From assembly GCF_002303925.1 (NCBI RefSeq), contig NZ_MRCS01000013.1, positions 1-64,000 of the forward strand: a stretch of DNA of 64,000 bases, in the 5' to 3' direction. The notes under the pieces are model-generated. The model saw only the letters and a list, made by a program, of their open reading frames with translations. It was not told where the DNA came from and did no database searches. Made by a program: the position numbers and the translations under genes. Each line of letters begins with the position of its first letter. The first letter of the stretch is position 1. Shown here piece by piece: positions 51,842-61,322 of the stretch. This DNA comes from Pseudomonas sp. ACN8. Lineage in GTDB: Bacteria > Pseudomonadota > Gammaproteobacteria > Pseudomonadales > Pseudomonadaceae.

Positions 51842-53281
51842 TCAACCCGCCGAGCGGCTGATACGAATCCGTTTGCGCGCACTGCGCGTCAGGCGAAACG
51901 ACAGCATCAGTGCCGCGCAGCTCAAGCCCACGATCAAGCCCTGCCACAGCCCGCTCGGGCCACTCGGTGCACCGAACCAGTCGGTCAGGCCGAGGGCGTA
52001 ACCCACCGGCAAACCGATACCCCAGTACGCGAACAACGTCAGGAACATTGTCACCCGGGTGTCCTGATAGCCGCGCAGTGCACCGGCGGCGGTCACCTGG
52101 ATCGCGTCGGAAAACTGGAACAGCGCCGAATACACAATCAGCATCGCCGCCACTCGGATCACGGTCGGGTCGGCGGTGTAGATCGCGGCGATGTGTTCGC
52201 GCATCAACAGCATCATGCTCGCCGAAAGACACGCGTAGGCCAGTGCGGTGCCCATGCCAACCCCGGCCGCGAAGCGTGCCTCGCGCGGTTCCTGGCGTCC
52301 GAGGGCCTGGCCGACCCGAACCGTCACGGCCATGCCGAGGGAGTAGGGGATCATGAACACCAGTGAGCTGAAGTTCAGTGCGATCTGGTGTCCGGCCACG
52401 ACAGTGGCGCCGAGGCTGCCGATCAGCAGGGCGATCACGGCGAAGATGCTCGATTCGGCGAATACCGCGATGCCGATGGGCAGGCCGATGCCCAGCAGGC
52501 GTTTGATCACCGACCACTGCGGCCAGTCGAAACGGCTGAACAATTGGCTCGATTTATAAGCCGGTGCCCAGCGTTCCCATCCGGCGATGCCCAAGGTCAT
52601 CACCCACATCACGATGGCAGTGGCCCAGCCGCAGCCGACGCCACCCATGGCCGGGACGCCAAAGTGGCCATAAATGAAGATGTAGTTCAGTGGAATGTTC
52701 AGGGCCAGGCCGCACAGGCCAAGCACCATGGCCGGGCGGGTGCGGCCCAGACCGTCACTGAAACAGCGCAATACGCAATAAAAAGCTGTGGCGGGAAGGC
52801 CGCTGGCAATACCGTTCAGGTATTGCATGCACGGGCCGATCAGCTGCGGGTCAACCTTCATGATGTGCAGAATGGGTTCGGCGTTCAACAATGCAGTCGT
52901 TGCCAAGAGCCCGACCAGCAATGCCAGCCACAACGCCTGTCGAACCAGTGGACCGATTTCACTGTGAGTGCCGGCCCCGAAACGCTGGGCGACTTTGGGG
53001 GTAGTGGCCAGCAGGGTGCCGGTCATCAGCAAAAAGACCGGCACCCAGATCGAGTTGCCCAAGGCAACCGCCGCGAGGTCGCGAGGACTGAATCGGCCGG
53101 CCATCACCGCATCGACGAAACCCATCGCCGTAGTAGCGAGCTGCGCGATCATGATCGGTAGCGCCAGGCCAAGCAGCGTCTTGAGCTCCAGGCGAATCCG
53201 GGCCGGGCGGGAAAGGGGGAGGGCAGTAGGGTGGTCGGTTACGGAGTTCAAGGGCGAAACGTCCAAAAATTTGCGAAGCAC
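51842..53281 (-). CDS. MATE family multidrug efflux transporter (NorM type)
   Basis: This 12-span inner-membrane antiporter has 479 aa. The core MATE pattern is present (LGLALPIMIAQLATTAMGFVDAVMAGRFS, ALGNSIWVPVFLLMTGTLLATTPKVAQ, and in the second half TFSVIALLIGSLG-type segments with GHQIALNFSSLVFMIPYSLG). It exports drugs or organic cations with Na+ or H+. The start is uncertain: GTG 53281 is the ORF start, while TTG 53251 (the L of LNSVTDHP) is an alternative. No ribosome-binding site is convincing. Confidence 0.86.
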   Translation of the reverse strand: MLRKFLDVSPLNSVTDHPTALPLSRPARIRLELKTLLGLALPIMIAQLATTAMGFVDAVMAGRFSPRDLAAVALGNSIWVPVFLLMTGTLLATTPKVAQRFGAGTHSEIGPLVRQALWLALLVGLLATTALLNAEPILHIMKVDPQLIGPCMQYLNGIASGLPATAFYCVLRCFSDGLGRTRPAMVLGLCGLALNIPLNYIFIYGHFGVPAMGGVGCGWATAIVMWVMTLGIAGWERWAPAYKSSQLFSRFDWPQWSVIKRLLGIGLPIGIAVFAESSIFAVIALLIGSLGATVVAGHQIALNFSSLVFMIPYSLGMAVTVRVGQALGRQEPREARFAAGVGMGTALAYACLSASMMLLMREHIAAIYTADPTVIRVAAMLIVYSALFQFSDAIQVTAAGALRGYQDTRVTMFLTLFAYWGIGLPVGYALGLTDWFGAPSGPSGLWQGLIVGLSCAALMLSFRLTRSARKRIRISRSAG

Positions 53282-53368
53282 AGGCGCGCATTCTACGCGT
53301 TGACGCGCCAGTCAGGAAAAGACCCGTGTTGTGGATTTGTAATCAAAGTTTGAGTGCGAAACGATTCC

Positions 53369-53421
53369 TTGTGGCGAGGGGGCCTGTCGGAGCGCCGAAC
53401 CGACAAGCCCCCTCGCCACAA
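53369..53421. repeat. Palindromic REP of a different class
   Basis: CCTTGTGGCGAGGGGGCCTGTCGG and its near-perfect complement flank AGCGCCGAA. The core GTGGCGAGGGGGC differs from the GAGCGAGC family seen elsewhere in the window. It is the only copy I found. It lies between the MATE gene and pdxB. Confidence 0.85.
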
Positions 53422-53493
53422 AGGACGCGCAATGCTTGCTGGCTCACAACGGCCATCTACGCCTAAACTGCCGATCCGCCAAAGGAGCCTGCC

Positions 53494-54636
53494 ATGCTGA
53501 TTGTTGCCGACGAAAATATCCCCCTGCTCGATGCCTTCTTCGGAGGTTTTGGTGAAATCCGCCGGGTGCCGGGTCGCGCCATCGACCGTGCCACGGTCGA
53601 GCAGGCCGATGTGCTGTTGGTGCGTTCGGTGACCAACGTCAATCGCGCGCTGCTTGAGGGCAGCAAGGTGCGCTTTGTCGGTACGTGCACCATCGGCACC
53701 GATCATCTGGACCTGAATTATTTTCAGCAGGCCGGTATCACCTGGTCCAGCGCCCCGGGCTGCAATGCCCGAGGCGTGGTCGACTATGTGCTCGGCAGCC
53801 TGCTGACCCTGGCCGAAATCGAGGGTGTCGACCTGACCCGGCGCACCTACGGTGTGGTCGGTGCCGGCGAAGTGGGCGGACGGCTGGTCAAGGTCCTGCA
53901 AGGCCTGGGCTGGAAGGTGCTGGTGTGCGATCCGCCTCGGCAAGCTGCGGAAGGGGGGGATTACGTCAGCCTCGAGCAGATCATCGATGAATGCGATGTC
54001 ATCAGCCTGCACACGCCATTGACGAAACAGGGTCAGCAATCGACCTGGCACTTGTTCGATGAAAAACGTCTGAACCAGCTCAGGTCCGGCACCTGGCTGA
54101 TCAATGCCAGTCGCGGGCCGGTGGTCAACAACGCGGCCCTGCGCGACGTGCTGCTGGAGCGCGAAGACCTGCAAGCGGTGCTCGATGTCTGGGAAGGCGA
54201 GCCTGAAGTCGACGTGGCGCTGGCCGAACTCTGCGTGCTGGCAACGCCACACATTGCCGGTTACAGCCTCGACGGCAAGCAGCGGGGTACCGCGCAGATT
54301 TATCAGGCGTATTGCGATTTCCTCGGGCAACCGGCCCGCGTCAGCCTGGGCGATTTGCTGCCGGCACCGTGGCTGTCGCACGTGACCCTCAATGCGCAAA
54401 GCGATCCGGCCTGGGCGTTGGCGATGCTGTGCCGTGGCGTGTATGACCCGCGACGTGACGATGCCGATTTCCGTCGCAGCCTTGTCGGCAGTGTCAGCGA
54501 GCAGCGAGCGGCATTCGATGTGCTGCGCAAGCAATACCCGTCGCGCCGCGAGATCGATGGATTGCAGGTGCGGATCGAGGGGGATGCGCCGCAGTTGCAG
54601 AGGATTGTGGCGGCGCTGGGGGCGACGGCAATCTGA
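53494..54636 (+). CDS. pdxB: Erythronate-4-phosphate dehydrogenase
   Basis: This enzyme of pyridoxal phosphate synthesis oxidises 4-phosphoerythronate with NAD. It has 380 aa. The N-terminal substrate domain ([27 protein letters not shown]), the Rossmann segment [21 protein letters not shown] (residues ~118-137), the catalytic [15 protein letters not shown] region and the family C-terminal dimerisation domain ([15 protein letters not shown]) are visible. AAAGGAG precedes ATG 53494. Confidence 0.95.
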   Translation: MLIVADENIPLLDAFFGGFGEIRRVPGRAIDRATVEQADVLLVRSVTNVNRALLEGSKVRFVGTCTIGTDHLDLNYFQQAGITWSSAPGCNARGVVDYVLGSLLTLAEIEGVDLTRRTYGVVGAGEVGGRLVKVLQGLGWKVLVCDPPRQAAEGGDYVSLEQIIDECDVISLHTPLTKQGQQSTWHLFDEKRLNQLRSGTWLINASRGPVVNNAALRDVLLEREDLQAVLDVWEGEPEVDVALAELCVLATPHIAGYSLDGKQRGTAQIYQAYCDFLGQPARVSLGDLLPAPWLSHVTLNAQSDPAWALAMLCRGVYDPRRDDADFRRSLVGSVSEQRAAFDVLRKQYPSRREIDGLQVRIEGDAPQLQRIVAALGATAI

Positions 54637-54652
54637 TAGACCGTGGCGGCCC

Positions 54653-54680
54653 TATCGCGAGCAGGCTCGCTCCCACAGGA
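54653..54680. repeat. Solitary REP arm
   Basis: One arm reads TATCGCGAGCAGGCTCGCTC and continues CCACAGG. No second inverted arm was found within the next 300 bp, unlike the paired elements. Confidence 0.8.
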
Positions 54681-54701
54681 GCCGGATTGGATAAGCAGGC
54701 A

Positions 54702-54731
54702 TAAAAAACCCGGCCAACAATGGGCCGGGTC
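54702..54731 (-). terminator. Terminator of the small hypothetical gene
   Basis: On the minus strand ACCCGGCC-CATTGTT-GGCCGGGT is followed by TTTTTT. It lies ~20 bp after the stop at 54750. Confidence 0.9.
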
Positions 54732-54749
54732 AAGAAGACGGTGGCTATA

Positions 54750-54929
54750 TCACCTTTGTTCGGCAGGTTTGACCAATCGCTTTTCCAGTTCGCTGCAAGC
54801 TTTCTGGATCATCTTTTCAGTGATCGGTACTTCGCGACCCTGCTCGTCAATAATCGAGCAACCCAGAGACTGGTCTGGTTGCGTGCGGATCACTTGAATT
54901 TTGTCATCGCTGCTGTGTTGCAAGGACAT
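54750..54929 (-). CDS. Small hypothetical protein
   Basis: This soluble 59-aa protein begins MSLQHSSDDKIQVIRTQPDQSLGCSIIDEQGREVPITEKM. GGAGAC lies 7 bases before ATG 54929, and an earlier ATG (54944) sits in the ribosome-binding site. No motif or signal peptide is seen. A tidy terminator follows the stop, supporting it as a real gene. Its function is not recognised. Confidence 0.72.
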   Translation of the reverse strand: MSLQHSSDDKIQVIRTQPDQSLGCSIIDEQGREVPITEKMIQKACSELEKRLVKPAEQR

Positions 54930-55064
54930 GGCCTGTCTCCTCATCAGGTTGTTAGCTTACTGTAGAACCGCCAGGTGACCGGGCTATGACAACTCCCTGC
55001 GATCTTTCCGGGGGGACAGAACCAGTCCAGCAGAAATGCCTTCGCCTGGCTACCCGAACTTTAG

Positions 55065-55093
55065 ACCAATAGTGTCTAGCCTCTAGTGTTGGT
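55065..55093. promoter_or_regulatory. Imperfect inverted repeat in the divergent promoter region
   Basis: ACCAATAGTGTCTAGCC and TCTAGTGTTGGT form an inverted repeat with ACCAA/TTGGT ends. It lies between the small hypothetical gene and the ABC exporter gene. A regulator is not known. Confidence 0.3.
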
Positions 55094-55189
55094 GGACATA
55101 ATTAACCCGACTCATTGTGATTTGCAGCGAGCCACCCCATTGAGCGGTATAGGCTGACCCTAATGACCGCCTTGTCCAGGATGATTACG

Positions 55190-56962
55190 ATGCTCTCTGC
55201 CCGCCACCGCCGTGCCATTCGCCTGGCCAGTCGCTTCATCGCGCCGTATCGCTGGCAGGCCTTTGGCGCCTTGCTGGCGTTGATCGTCACCGCCGGTATT
55301 ACCTTGTCCATGGGGCAAGGCATCCGCCTGCTGGTGGACGACGGGTTCATGACCCAGTCACCGCATCTGCTCAACCAGTCCATCGGTCTGTTCATGTTAC
55401 TGGTGGCGGGATTGGCCATCGGAACCTTTGCGAGGTTTTACCTGGTGTCGTGGATCGGCGAGCGCTGCGTCGCCGACATCCGCCGCAACGTGTTCAATCA
55501 TCTGATTTATCTGCACCCGGGGTTTTACGAAGACAATCGCAGCTCGGAAATCCAGTCCCGCCTGACCGCCGACACCACACTGCTGCAATCGGTCATCGGC
55601 TCTTCGCTATCGTTGTTCCTGCGCAATCTGCTGATGGTGGTCGGCGGGATCGTCCTTTTGTTCATTACCAACCCCAAGCTCACGAGCATCGTGGTGGTTG
55701 CCTTGCCTCTGGTGATCGCGCCGATCCTGATCTTCGGTCGCCGGGTGCGTAACCTCTCACGCTTGAGTCAGGACCGGATTGCCGACATCGGCAGCTATGT
55801 GTCGGAAACCCTGGGGCAGATCAAGACCGTGCAGGCCTACAACCATCAGTCCCAGGACGAGCGCCGGTTTGCCGTGGCGGTGGAAGAGGCGTTCAACACC
55901 GCATGCAGGCGCATCTTCCAGCGGGCCTGGCTGATTACCCTGGTGATCGTGCTGGTCCTGGGGGCGGTCGGGGTGATGCTCTGGGTTGGAGGCATGGATG
56001 TCATCGCCGGGCGAATTTCCGCCGGCGCACTGGCGGCGTTCGTGTTCTACAGCCTGATCGTCGGCAGCGCGTTCGGCACGTTGAGTGAGGTGATTGGCGA
56101 GTTGCAGCGGGCAGCCGGCGCCGCCGAGCGGATTGCCGAGTTGCTGCGTTCGGAAAACATCATCCTGCCGCCGGTGGCGGGCGCGGTAAAACTGCCGGAG
56201 CGGGTCGATGGCCAACTGCAACTGCACAATGTGCGTTTTTCCTACCCGTCGCGCCCGGAAAGTTATGCCGTCGACGGGTTGAGCCTGACCGTCAATGCCG
56301 GTGAGACGCTGGCGCTGGTCGGGCCATCGGGGGCCGGCAAATCCACGGTGTATGACTTGCTGCTGCGTTTTTACGACCCCGCCGAGGGTCGCATCCTGCT
56401 CGATGGCGTGCCGTTGACTCAACTCGATCCGCTGGACCTGCGCCGCTGTTTCGCCCTGGTGTCGCAAACCCCGGCGCTGTTTTTCGGCAGCATTGAAGAA
56501 AACATTCGCTACGGCAATCCGCAGGCGACCTTGGCCGAGGTGCAGGAAGCGGCAAAAATCGCTTACGCCCATGACTTTATCGAAGCCATGCCCAATGGTT
56601 ACCAGACTCATCTGGGTGACGGCGGTCTCGGCTTGTCCGGCGGCCAGCGTCAACGCCTGGCCATTGCCCGCGCGCTGCTGGTGGACGCCCCGATCCTGCT
56701 CCTCGACGAAGCCACCAGCGCCCTCGACGCCCAGAGCGAGCACCTGATCCAGCAGGCGCTGCCGAGCCTGATGAAAAACCGCACCACCCTGGTGATCGCC
56801 CATCGCCTGGCCACGGTGAAAAACGCCGATCGCATCGCAGTGATGGATCAGGGGAAGCTGGTAGCGGTGGGCACGCATCAGGAGCTGATTGCCAGCAACG
56901 CGTTGTATGCGCGGCTGGCGGCTTTGCAGTTCAGTGACGGCAAGGTTGCCACCGAACTGTAG
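55190..56962 (+). CDS. ABC exporter with fused permease and ATPase (MsbA/LmrA-like)
   Basis: This homodimer-type ABC exporter of 590 aa has a six-span transmembrane domain (residues ~15-310) and a nucleotide-binding domain. Walker A is GPSGAGKST (near residue 380), signature LSGGQRQRLAIARALL, Walker B ILLLDEATSALD, and H-loop IAHRLATVK. The substrate is unknown; the family moves lipids or drugs. ATG 55190 has AGGA ~8 bases upstream and yields MLSARHRRAIRLASRF; an ORF start nine codons earlier (55163) is possible. Confidence 0.9.
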   Translation: MLSARHRRAIRLASRFIAPYRWQAFGALLALIVTAGITLSMGQGIRLLVDDGFMTQSPHLLNQSIGLFMLLVAGLAIGTFARFYLVSWIGERCVADIRRNVFNHLIYLHPGFYEDNRSSEIQSRLTADTTLLQSVIGSSLSLFLRNLLMVVGGIVLLFITNPKLTSIVVVALPLVIAPILIFGRRVRNLSRLSQDRIADIGSYVSETLGQIKTVQAYNHQSQDERRFAVAVEEAFNTACRRIFQRAWLITLVIVLVLGAVGVMLWVGGMDVIAGRISAGALAAFVFYSLIVGSAFGTLSEVIGELQRAAGAAERIAELLRSENIILPPVAGAVKLPERVDGQLQLHNVRFSYPSRPESYAVDGLSLTVNAGETLALVGPSGAGKSTVYDLLLRFYDPAEGRILLDGVPLTQLDPLDLRRCFALVSQTPALFFGSIEENIRYGNPQATLAEVQEAAKIAYAHDFIEAMPNGYQTHLGDGGLGLSGGQRQRLAIARALLVDAPILLLDEATSALDAQSEHLIQQALPSLMKNRTTLVIAHRLATVKNADRIAVMDQGKLVAVGTHQELIASNALYARLAALQFSDGKVATEL

Positions 56963-57012
56963 GCGCTGCCGCAGGCTGCGATCTCTTGATCTTTGCGCCT
57001 TCAAAGCCCCTG

Positions 57013-57050
57013 AAAAAAAATGCCCGCATCGTTTGATGCGGGCATTTTTT
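57013..57050. terminator. Bidirectional terminator between the ABC exporter and slt
   Basis: Stem AATGCCCGCATC/GATGCGGGCATT with loop GTTT has A8 before and T6 after, so it serves both convergent genes. Confidence 0.92.
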
Positions 57051-57069
57051 AGAGCACCGGCGTTACCGG

Positions 57070-58998
57070 TCATTGATCATCAAAATACCGCTCATGCCAG
57101 TCCACGATCGGCTGCGGTAAGTTGAGCTTCTCACCGTAGATCACCGAATACGACAGCACGTTTTGCACGTACTGGCGGGTTTCGTCGAACGGAATGCTTT
57201 CTACCCACACGTCGAAACTCAGGTGGTCGGCACCGCGCAGCCATTGGCGCACGCGGCCGGGGCCGGCGTTGTAGGCGGCGGAGGCGAGGACGCGGTTGCC
57301 GTTGAACTGGCTGTGTACCTGGCTCAGGTAAGCGGCACCGAGCTGGATGTTCTTGTCCGGGTCGAACAGTTGCTGTGGCGAGCTGTAGGGGATGCTGAAC
57401 TTGCGTGCGGTTTCCTTGGCGGTGGCGGGCATCAGTTGCATCAGGCCCGAGGCGCCGACCCCGGAGCGGGCATCTTCCATGAAGGCGCTTTCCTGGCGAG
57501 TGATGGCGAACGCCCAGCTCGGATGCAGGCCGCGATTCTTCGCTTCACGCACCAGCGTGTTGCGGTGGGCCATCGGGAAACGGATATCCAGATCGTCCCA
57601 ATACTGCGCCTGGCTGATGGTGCGAATAGCCGGGAAGTACCATTTCAGGTCGTACGCCAATTTGGCCTGGGCAACCATCTCGTCGCGGCTGAAGTGGCGG
57701 CTGACGTGGTACCACTCGCGGCGACCGTCGACGATTTGCCCGCGAGCGTGGAACTCCAGGGCGCGACGTATGCCGGGGGTGTTGCGCACTTTATTGATCA
57801 GCGCCTGGCTCATCACCAGCGGCTTGTTGTTCAGCGAATAGGGTGATTGCGAGCGATCCGCCGCAAGGAATCCATAGAAGTCGCGCTCACGAGCCACGCT
57901 TCGATAAAGGGTCTGGGCTTCCGGATTCTGCGGTTGCGCCAGCTCCAGGGTGCGGGCCTGCCAATAACGCCAGCGGTTGGTGGTGGCCAGGTCCTGGGGC
58001 AGGCGACGGGTCAACTGATAGGCATCGTCCCAGCGCGCCAGGCGCAGGAGCAGGCGCAAGCGCCATTCCGAAACCGTGTTGTCGCGCAGCTCCGGGTCGT
58101 ATTTGGTCATGACGTCCAGGGCTCGACCGTCGAAACGTTTGGCAAGGGTCAGCCCGATTTCCCGGGCGATCGCCACTTTTTCATCCCGGGAGAAATGCAT
58201 GCTGCTGGCATAGCCGTCGAGCAGGTTCATGGCCCTGTCCGGGTCCTGGCGGGCCAGGCGGCGAAGGCCGAGGCTGACCACGTCGGACATGGCTTCATCG
58301 GCCGGGGTGAAGCGTGACGGCTGGTTGAGCAGTTCCGGCTTCTGCGCCACGTCCACCAGCAAGCGACCGCGAGGGGCGAGGGTGGACATGCCGTTGACCA
58401 GGCTGTTGGCCAGTGGGTAGTTGCGCGCCTGGGCGGCGAGTTTGGCGCGTTCCCAACGCTTTTGCTCGGTCAACTGGCCATCGGCGGCCCACATGCCGAA
58501 CAGGGCATCGCAGGCTTCGGGCTGGGATTTACCGGTCAGCCAGAGCTTTTCGGTGTTGGCATAACCTTCGGCCTTGAGGTTGTGGCTGATCTGGTACTGC
58601 GCATTCAGGCAGTCCAGTTCGGTGAAGTTCATTTTCGGGTCGTAGTACTTGACGAAGGTCGCCCAGTCGCCACGGTCCGCCAGCCAGCGCAACCAGCGCA
58701 GCTTCATCCAGTTGGCCTGGGGCAGGTCGCCGTGTTCGGCAAGGAACTTCTCGATTTCGGCGTTGCTCGCGGTTTTCAGGCGCGCGGTCAGCTCGTCGTA
58801 CGCCAGGTACGGTTCCAGCGGATAATCGGCGAGGGCCTGGCTGTAACGGAAATACGGGCCACTATCGCCCTTGGCCAGTGCACGCTTGGCTTCATCGTAA
58901 TACTGGCGTTGGGTGGACAGGTCCACCGCCTGAGCGGATTGGACGGCAGCGGCAGACAGTAAAAAAGCAGATAAAAGATTGAAAAGGCGACTGCGCAT
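57070..58998 (-). CDS. slt: Soluble lytic murein transglycosylase (Slt70-like)
   Basis: This periplasmic enzyme cleaves glycan strands to 1,6-anhydromuramyl products. The 642-aa protein has a signal peptide (MRSRLFNLLSAFLLSAAAVQSAQA), a long helical U-domain, and a C-terminal lysozyme-like SLT domain. The catalytic glutamate lies in FAITRQESAFM, followed by GASGLMQLMPATA and the AAYNAGPGRVRQW motif. Its length is as expected for Slt. It is convergent with the ABC exporter and divergent from uup. Confidence 0.93.
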   Translation of the reverse strand: MRSRLFNLLSAFLLSAAAVQSAQAVDLSTQRQYYDEAKRALAKGDSGPYFRYSQALADYPLEPYLAYDELTARLKTASNAEIEKFLAEHGDLPQANWMKLRWLRWLADRGDWATFVKYYDPKMNFTELDCLNAQYQISHNLKAEGYANTEKLWLTGKSQPEACDALFGMWAADGQLTEQKRWERAKLAAQARNYPLANSLVNGMSTLAPRGRLLVDVAQKPELLNQPSRFTPADEAMSDVVSLGLRRLARQDPDRAMNLLDGYASSMHFSRDEKVAIAREIGLTLAKRFDGRALDVMTKYDPELRDNTVSEWRLRLLLRLARWDDAYQLTRRLPQDLATTNRWRYWQARTLELAQPQNPEAQTLYRSVARERDFYGFLAADRSQSPYSLNNKPLVMSQALINKVRNTPGIRRALEFHARGQIVDGRREWYHVSRHFSRDEMVAQAKLAYDLKWYFPAIRTISQAQYWDDLDIRFPMAHRNTLVREAKNRGLHPSWAFAITRQESAFMEDARSGVGASGLMQLMPATAKETARKFSIPYSSPQQLFDPDKNIQLGAAYLSQVHSQFNGNRVLASAAYNAGPGRVRQWLRGADHLSFDVWVESIPFDETRQYVQNVLSYSVIYGEKLNLPQPIVDWHERYFDDQ

Positions 58999-59212
58999 GA
59001 GACATCCGGGCAGAGAAAATCATGACAAGCGCGGGCCTGGCCCGCGCTGAATTGCCTGTAGCTTAGCCTTTTGCCAGCAGCCGGTGAAAGCTTTGCGGGT
59101 CTTCCCGCATCAGTTCGCAACATTTGTCATGCAGAGTGCTACGAGAGTGAAATTGCCGGCCTTCTGAAGCCTCAAGTCAGGTAGAATGCGCGCCCGGTTT
59201 TTGGAGAAGCTC

Positions 59213-61132
59213 ATGACCCTGCTCAAATTCAGCGATGTGTCCCTTGCTTTCGGCGCTATGCCGTTGTTGGACAAGGTGTCCTGGCAGATCGCCCGTGGTG
59301 AGCGGGTGTGCATCATCGGCCGCAACGGCACTGGCAAGTCCAGCATGATGAAGCTCGTCAAGGGCGACCAGAAGCCCGATGACGGCTCCGTTTGGCGCGC
59401 GCCCGGGCTCAAGATCGGCGAATTGCCGCAAGAATTGCCGGTGGCCGACGAGCGGACAGTGTTCGACGTGGTGGCCGAAGGCCTGGACGGCGTCGGCGCC
59501 TTGCTCGCCGAATATCACCACCTGAGCCAGAACATCGTCACCGACGCCGATCTGGACAAGCTGATGCACGTCCAGCACGACCTCGAAGCCCGCGATGGCT
59601 GGCGCTTGCAGACCCTGGTCGACAGCACCCTGAGCCGCCTGCAGCTGCCGGCCGACAAGACCCTCGCCGAGTTGTCCGGCGGCTGGCGTCGTCGCGTCCT
59701 GCTGGCCCAGGCCCTGGTGTCCGAGCCGGACTTGCTGCTGCTCGACGAACCGACCAACCACCTGGACATCGGTGCCATCGCCTGGCTTGAAGAAGCGCTG
59801 AAGGATTTCCAGGGCGCCGTGCTGTTCATCACGCACGACCGTTCTTTCCTGCAGAACCTGGCCACCCGCATCCTCGAACTGGATCGCGGTGGCCTGATCG
59901 ACTGGAACGGCGACTACGCCAGTTTCCTCGTGCACAAGGAAGCTGAGCTCGCTGCCGAAGCCACTGCCAACGCGCTGTTCGACAAACGTCTGGCCCAGGA
60001 AGAAGTGTGGATTCGCCAGGGCATCAAGGCCCGTCGTACCCGTAACGAAGGTCGTGTCCGTGCACTGAAAGCCTTGCGTGTCGAGCGCAGTGAGCGTCGT
60101 GAGCGTACCGGCAAGGCCAACATTCAGCTGGATACCGCCGACAAGTCCGGCAAGCAGGTCATGGTGCTCGAGAACGTGAGCTTCGCTCACCCGGGCGGGC
60201 CGTTCCTGATCAAGGACTTCTCCATGGTGCTGCAGCGCGGCGACCGTATCGGTCTGCTCGGCGCCAACGGTACCGGCAAGACCACGTTGCTGAAGCTGAT
60301 GCTCAGCGGCTTGCAGCCGACCAGCGGCAAAGTGGAAGAGGGCACCCGAATCGATGTTGCCTACTTCGACCAGTTGCGCCATCAGCTGGACCTGGAAAAA
60401 ACCGTGATCGACAACGTGGCCGAAGGTCGCGACTTCATCGATATCGACGGCCAGAGCCGCCACGTGCTGAGCTACCTCGGCGACTTCCTGTTCAGCCCGC
60501 AGCGTGCCCGCACGCCGGTCAAGGCGCTGTCCGGTGGTGAACGTGCCCGTCTGTTGCTGGCCAAGCTATTCAGCAAGCCGGCGAACCTGCTGGTACTCGA
60601 CGAACCGACCAACGACCTCGACGTTGAAACCCTCGAGTTGCTCGAAGAGGTCTTGCTGACCTTCAACGGCACCGTACTGATGGTCAGCCACGACCGGGCA
60701 TTCCTCGACAACGTGGTGACCAGCACCCTGGTCTTCGAAGGTGAAGGCAAGGTTCGCGAGTATGTCGGTGGCTATCAGGACTGGCTGCGTCAGGGCGGCT
60801 CGCCGCGCCTGCTGGGCGTGACCGAGAGCAAGTCCGGCAAGGCCGACTTGAACTCCGCAGTGGTGAAGGCCGAGCCTGCGCCGGTTGCGGCAGCCGTCGA
60901 AGCGCCAGTGGCGAAGAAAAAGCTCAGCTACAAATTGCAGCGCGAGCTGGAAGCGTTGCCGGGGCAGATCGAAGCCATGGAGCAGCAGATTGCCGCCGTT
61001 GAAGCGCAAATGGCGGATGCGGGCTTCTATCAGCGTCCTGCTGCCGAAACGGCTGCGGTGATTGCTCAGCTGGAGCAGTTGCAGGCTGAGCTCGATATTA
61101 TGGTCGAGCGTTGGGCCGAGCTGGATGCCTGA
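59213..61132 (+). CDS. uup: ABC-F ATPase Uup
   Basis: This cytoplasmic ABC-F protein of 639 aa has no membrane domain and probably acts on ribosomes or DNA. It has two ATPase domains: Walker A GRNGTGKSS and signature LSGGWRRRVLLAQ with LLLLDEPTNHLD in the first, and GANGTGKTT, LSGGERARLLLAK and LLVLDEPTNDLD in the second. The C-terminal ~80 residues form a charged coiled coil (KLSYKLQRELEALPGQIEAME), which distinguishes Uup from shorter ABC-F proteins. ATG 59213 begins MTLLKFSDVSLAFG. Confidence 0.93.
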   Translation: MTLLKFSDVSLAFGAMPLLDKVSWQIARGERVCIIGRNGTGKSSMMKLVKGDQKPDDGSVWRAPGLKIGELPQELPVADERTVFDVVAEGLDGVGALLAEYHHLSQNIVTDADLDKLMHVQHDLEARDGWRLQTLVDSTLSRLQLPADKTLAELSGGWRRRVLLAQALVSEPDLLLLDEPTNHLDIGAIAWLEEALKDFQGAVLFITHDRSFLQNLATRILELDRGGLIDWNGDYASFLVHKEAELAAEATANALFDKRLAQEEVWIRQGIKARRTRNEGRVRALKALRVERSERRERTGKANIQLDTADKSGKQVMVLENVSFAHPGGPFLIKDFSMVLQRGDRIGLLGANGTGKTTLLKLMLSGLQPTSGKVEEGTRIDVAYFDQLRHQLDLEKTVIDNVAEGRDFIDIDGQSRHVLSYLGDFLFSPQRARTPVKALSGGERARLLLAKLFSKPANLLVLDEPTNDLDVETLELLEEVLLTFNGTVLMVSHDRAFLDNVVTSTLVFEGEGKVREYVGGYQDWLRQGGSPRLLGVTESKSGKADLNSAVVKAEPAPVAAAVEAPVAKKKLSYKLQRELEALPGQIEAMEQQIAAVEAQMADAGFYQRPAAETAAVIAQLEQLQAELDIMVERWAELDA

Positions 61133-61145
61133 TTGATCCGGTAAC

Positions 61146-61185
61146 AAAAAAGCCCGGCGTTCAGTGATGAGCGCCGGGCTTTTCA
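61146..61185 (+). terminator. Rho-independent terminator of uup
   Basis: Stem AAGCCCGGCG/CGCCGGGCTT with loop TTCAGTGATGAG is followed by TTTCAT, with A6 on the left. Confidence 0.88.
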
Positions 61186-61210
61186 TATGAAATTGGATCG
61201 AAACGATCCC

Positions 61211-61314
61211 CTGTAGGAGCGAGCCTGCTCGCGATGGTCGTCAACGATGACACGGGGAACCTGACACCCCGTGGCGCTCTCGGGTTCATCGCGAGCAGGC
61301 TCGCTCCTACAGGG
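61211..61314. repeat. REPIN, long type (~100 bp)
   Basis: Arms 61211-61236 and 61287-61314 flank GTCGTCAACGATGACACGGG and GTGGCGCTCTCGGG. It is the same class as 4496-4596. Confidence 0.92.
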
Positions 61315-61322
61315 AGGTGTTG

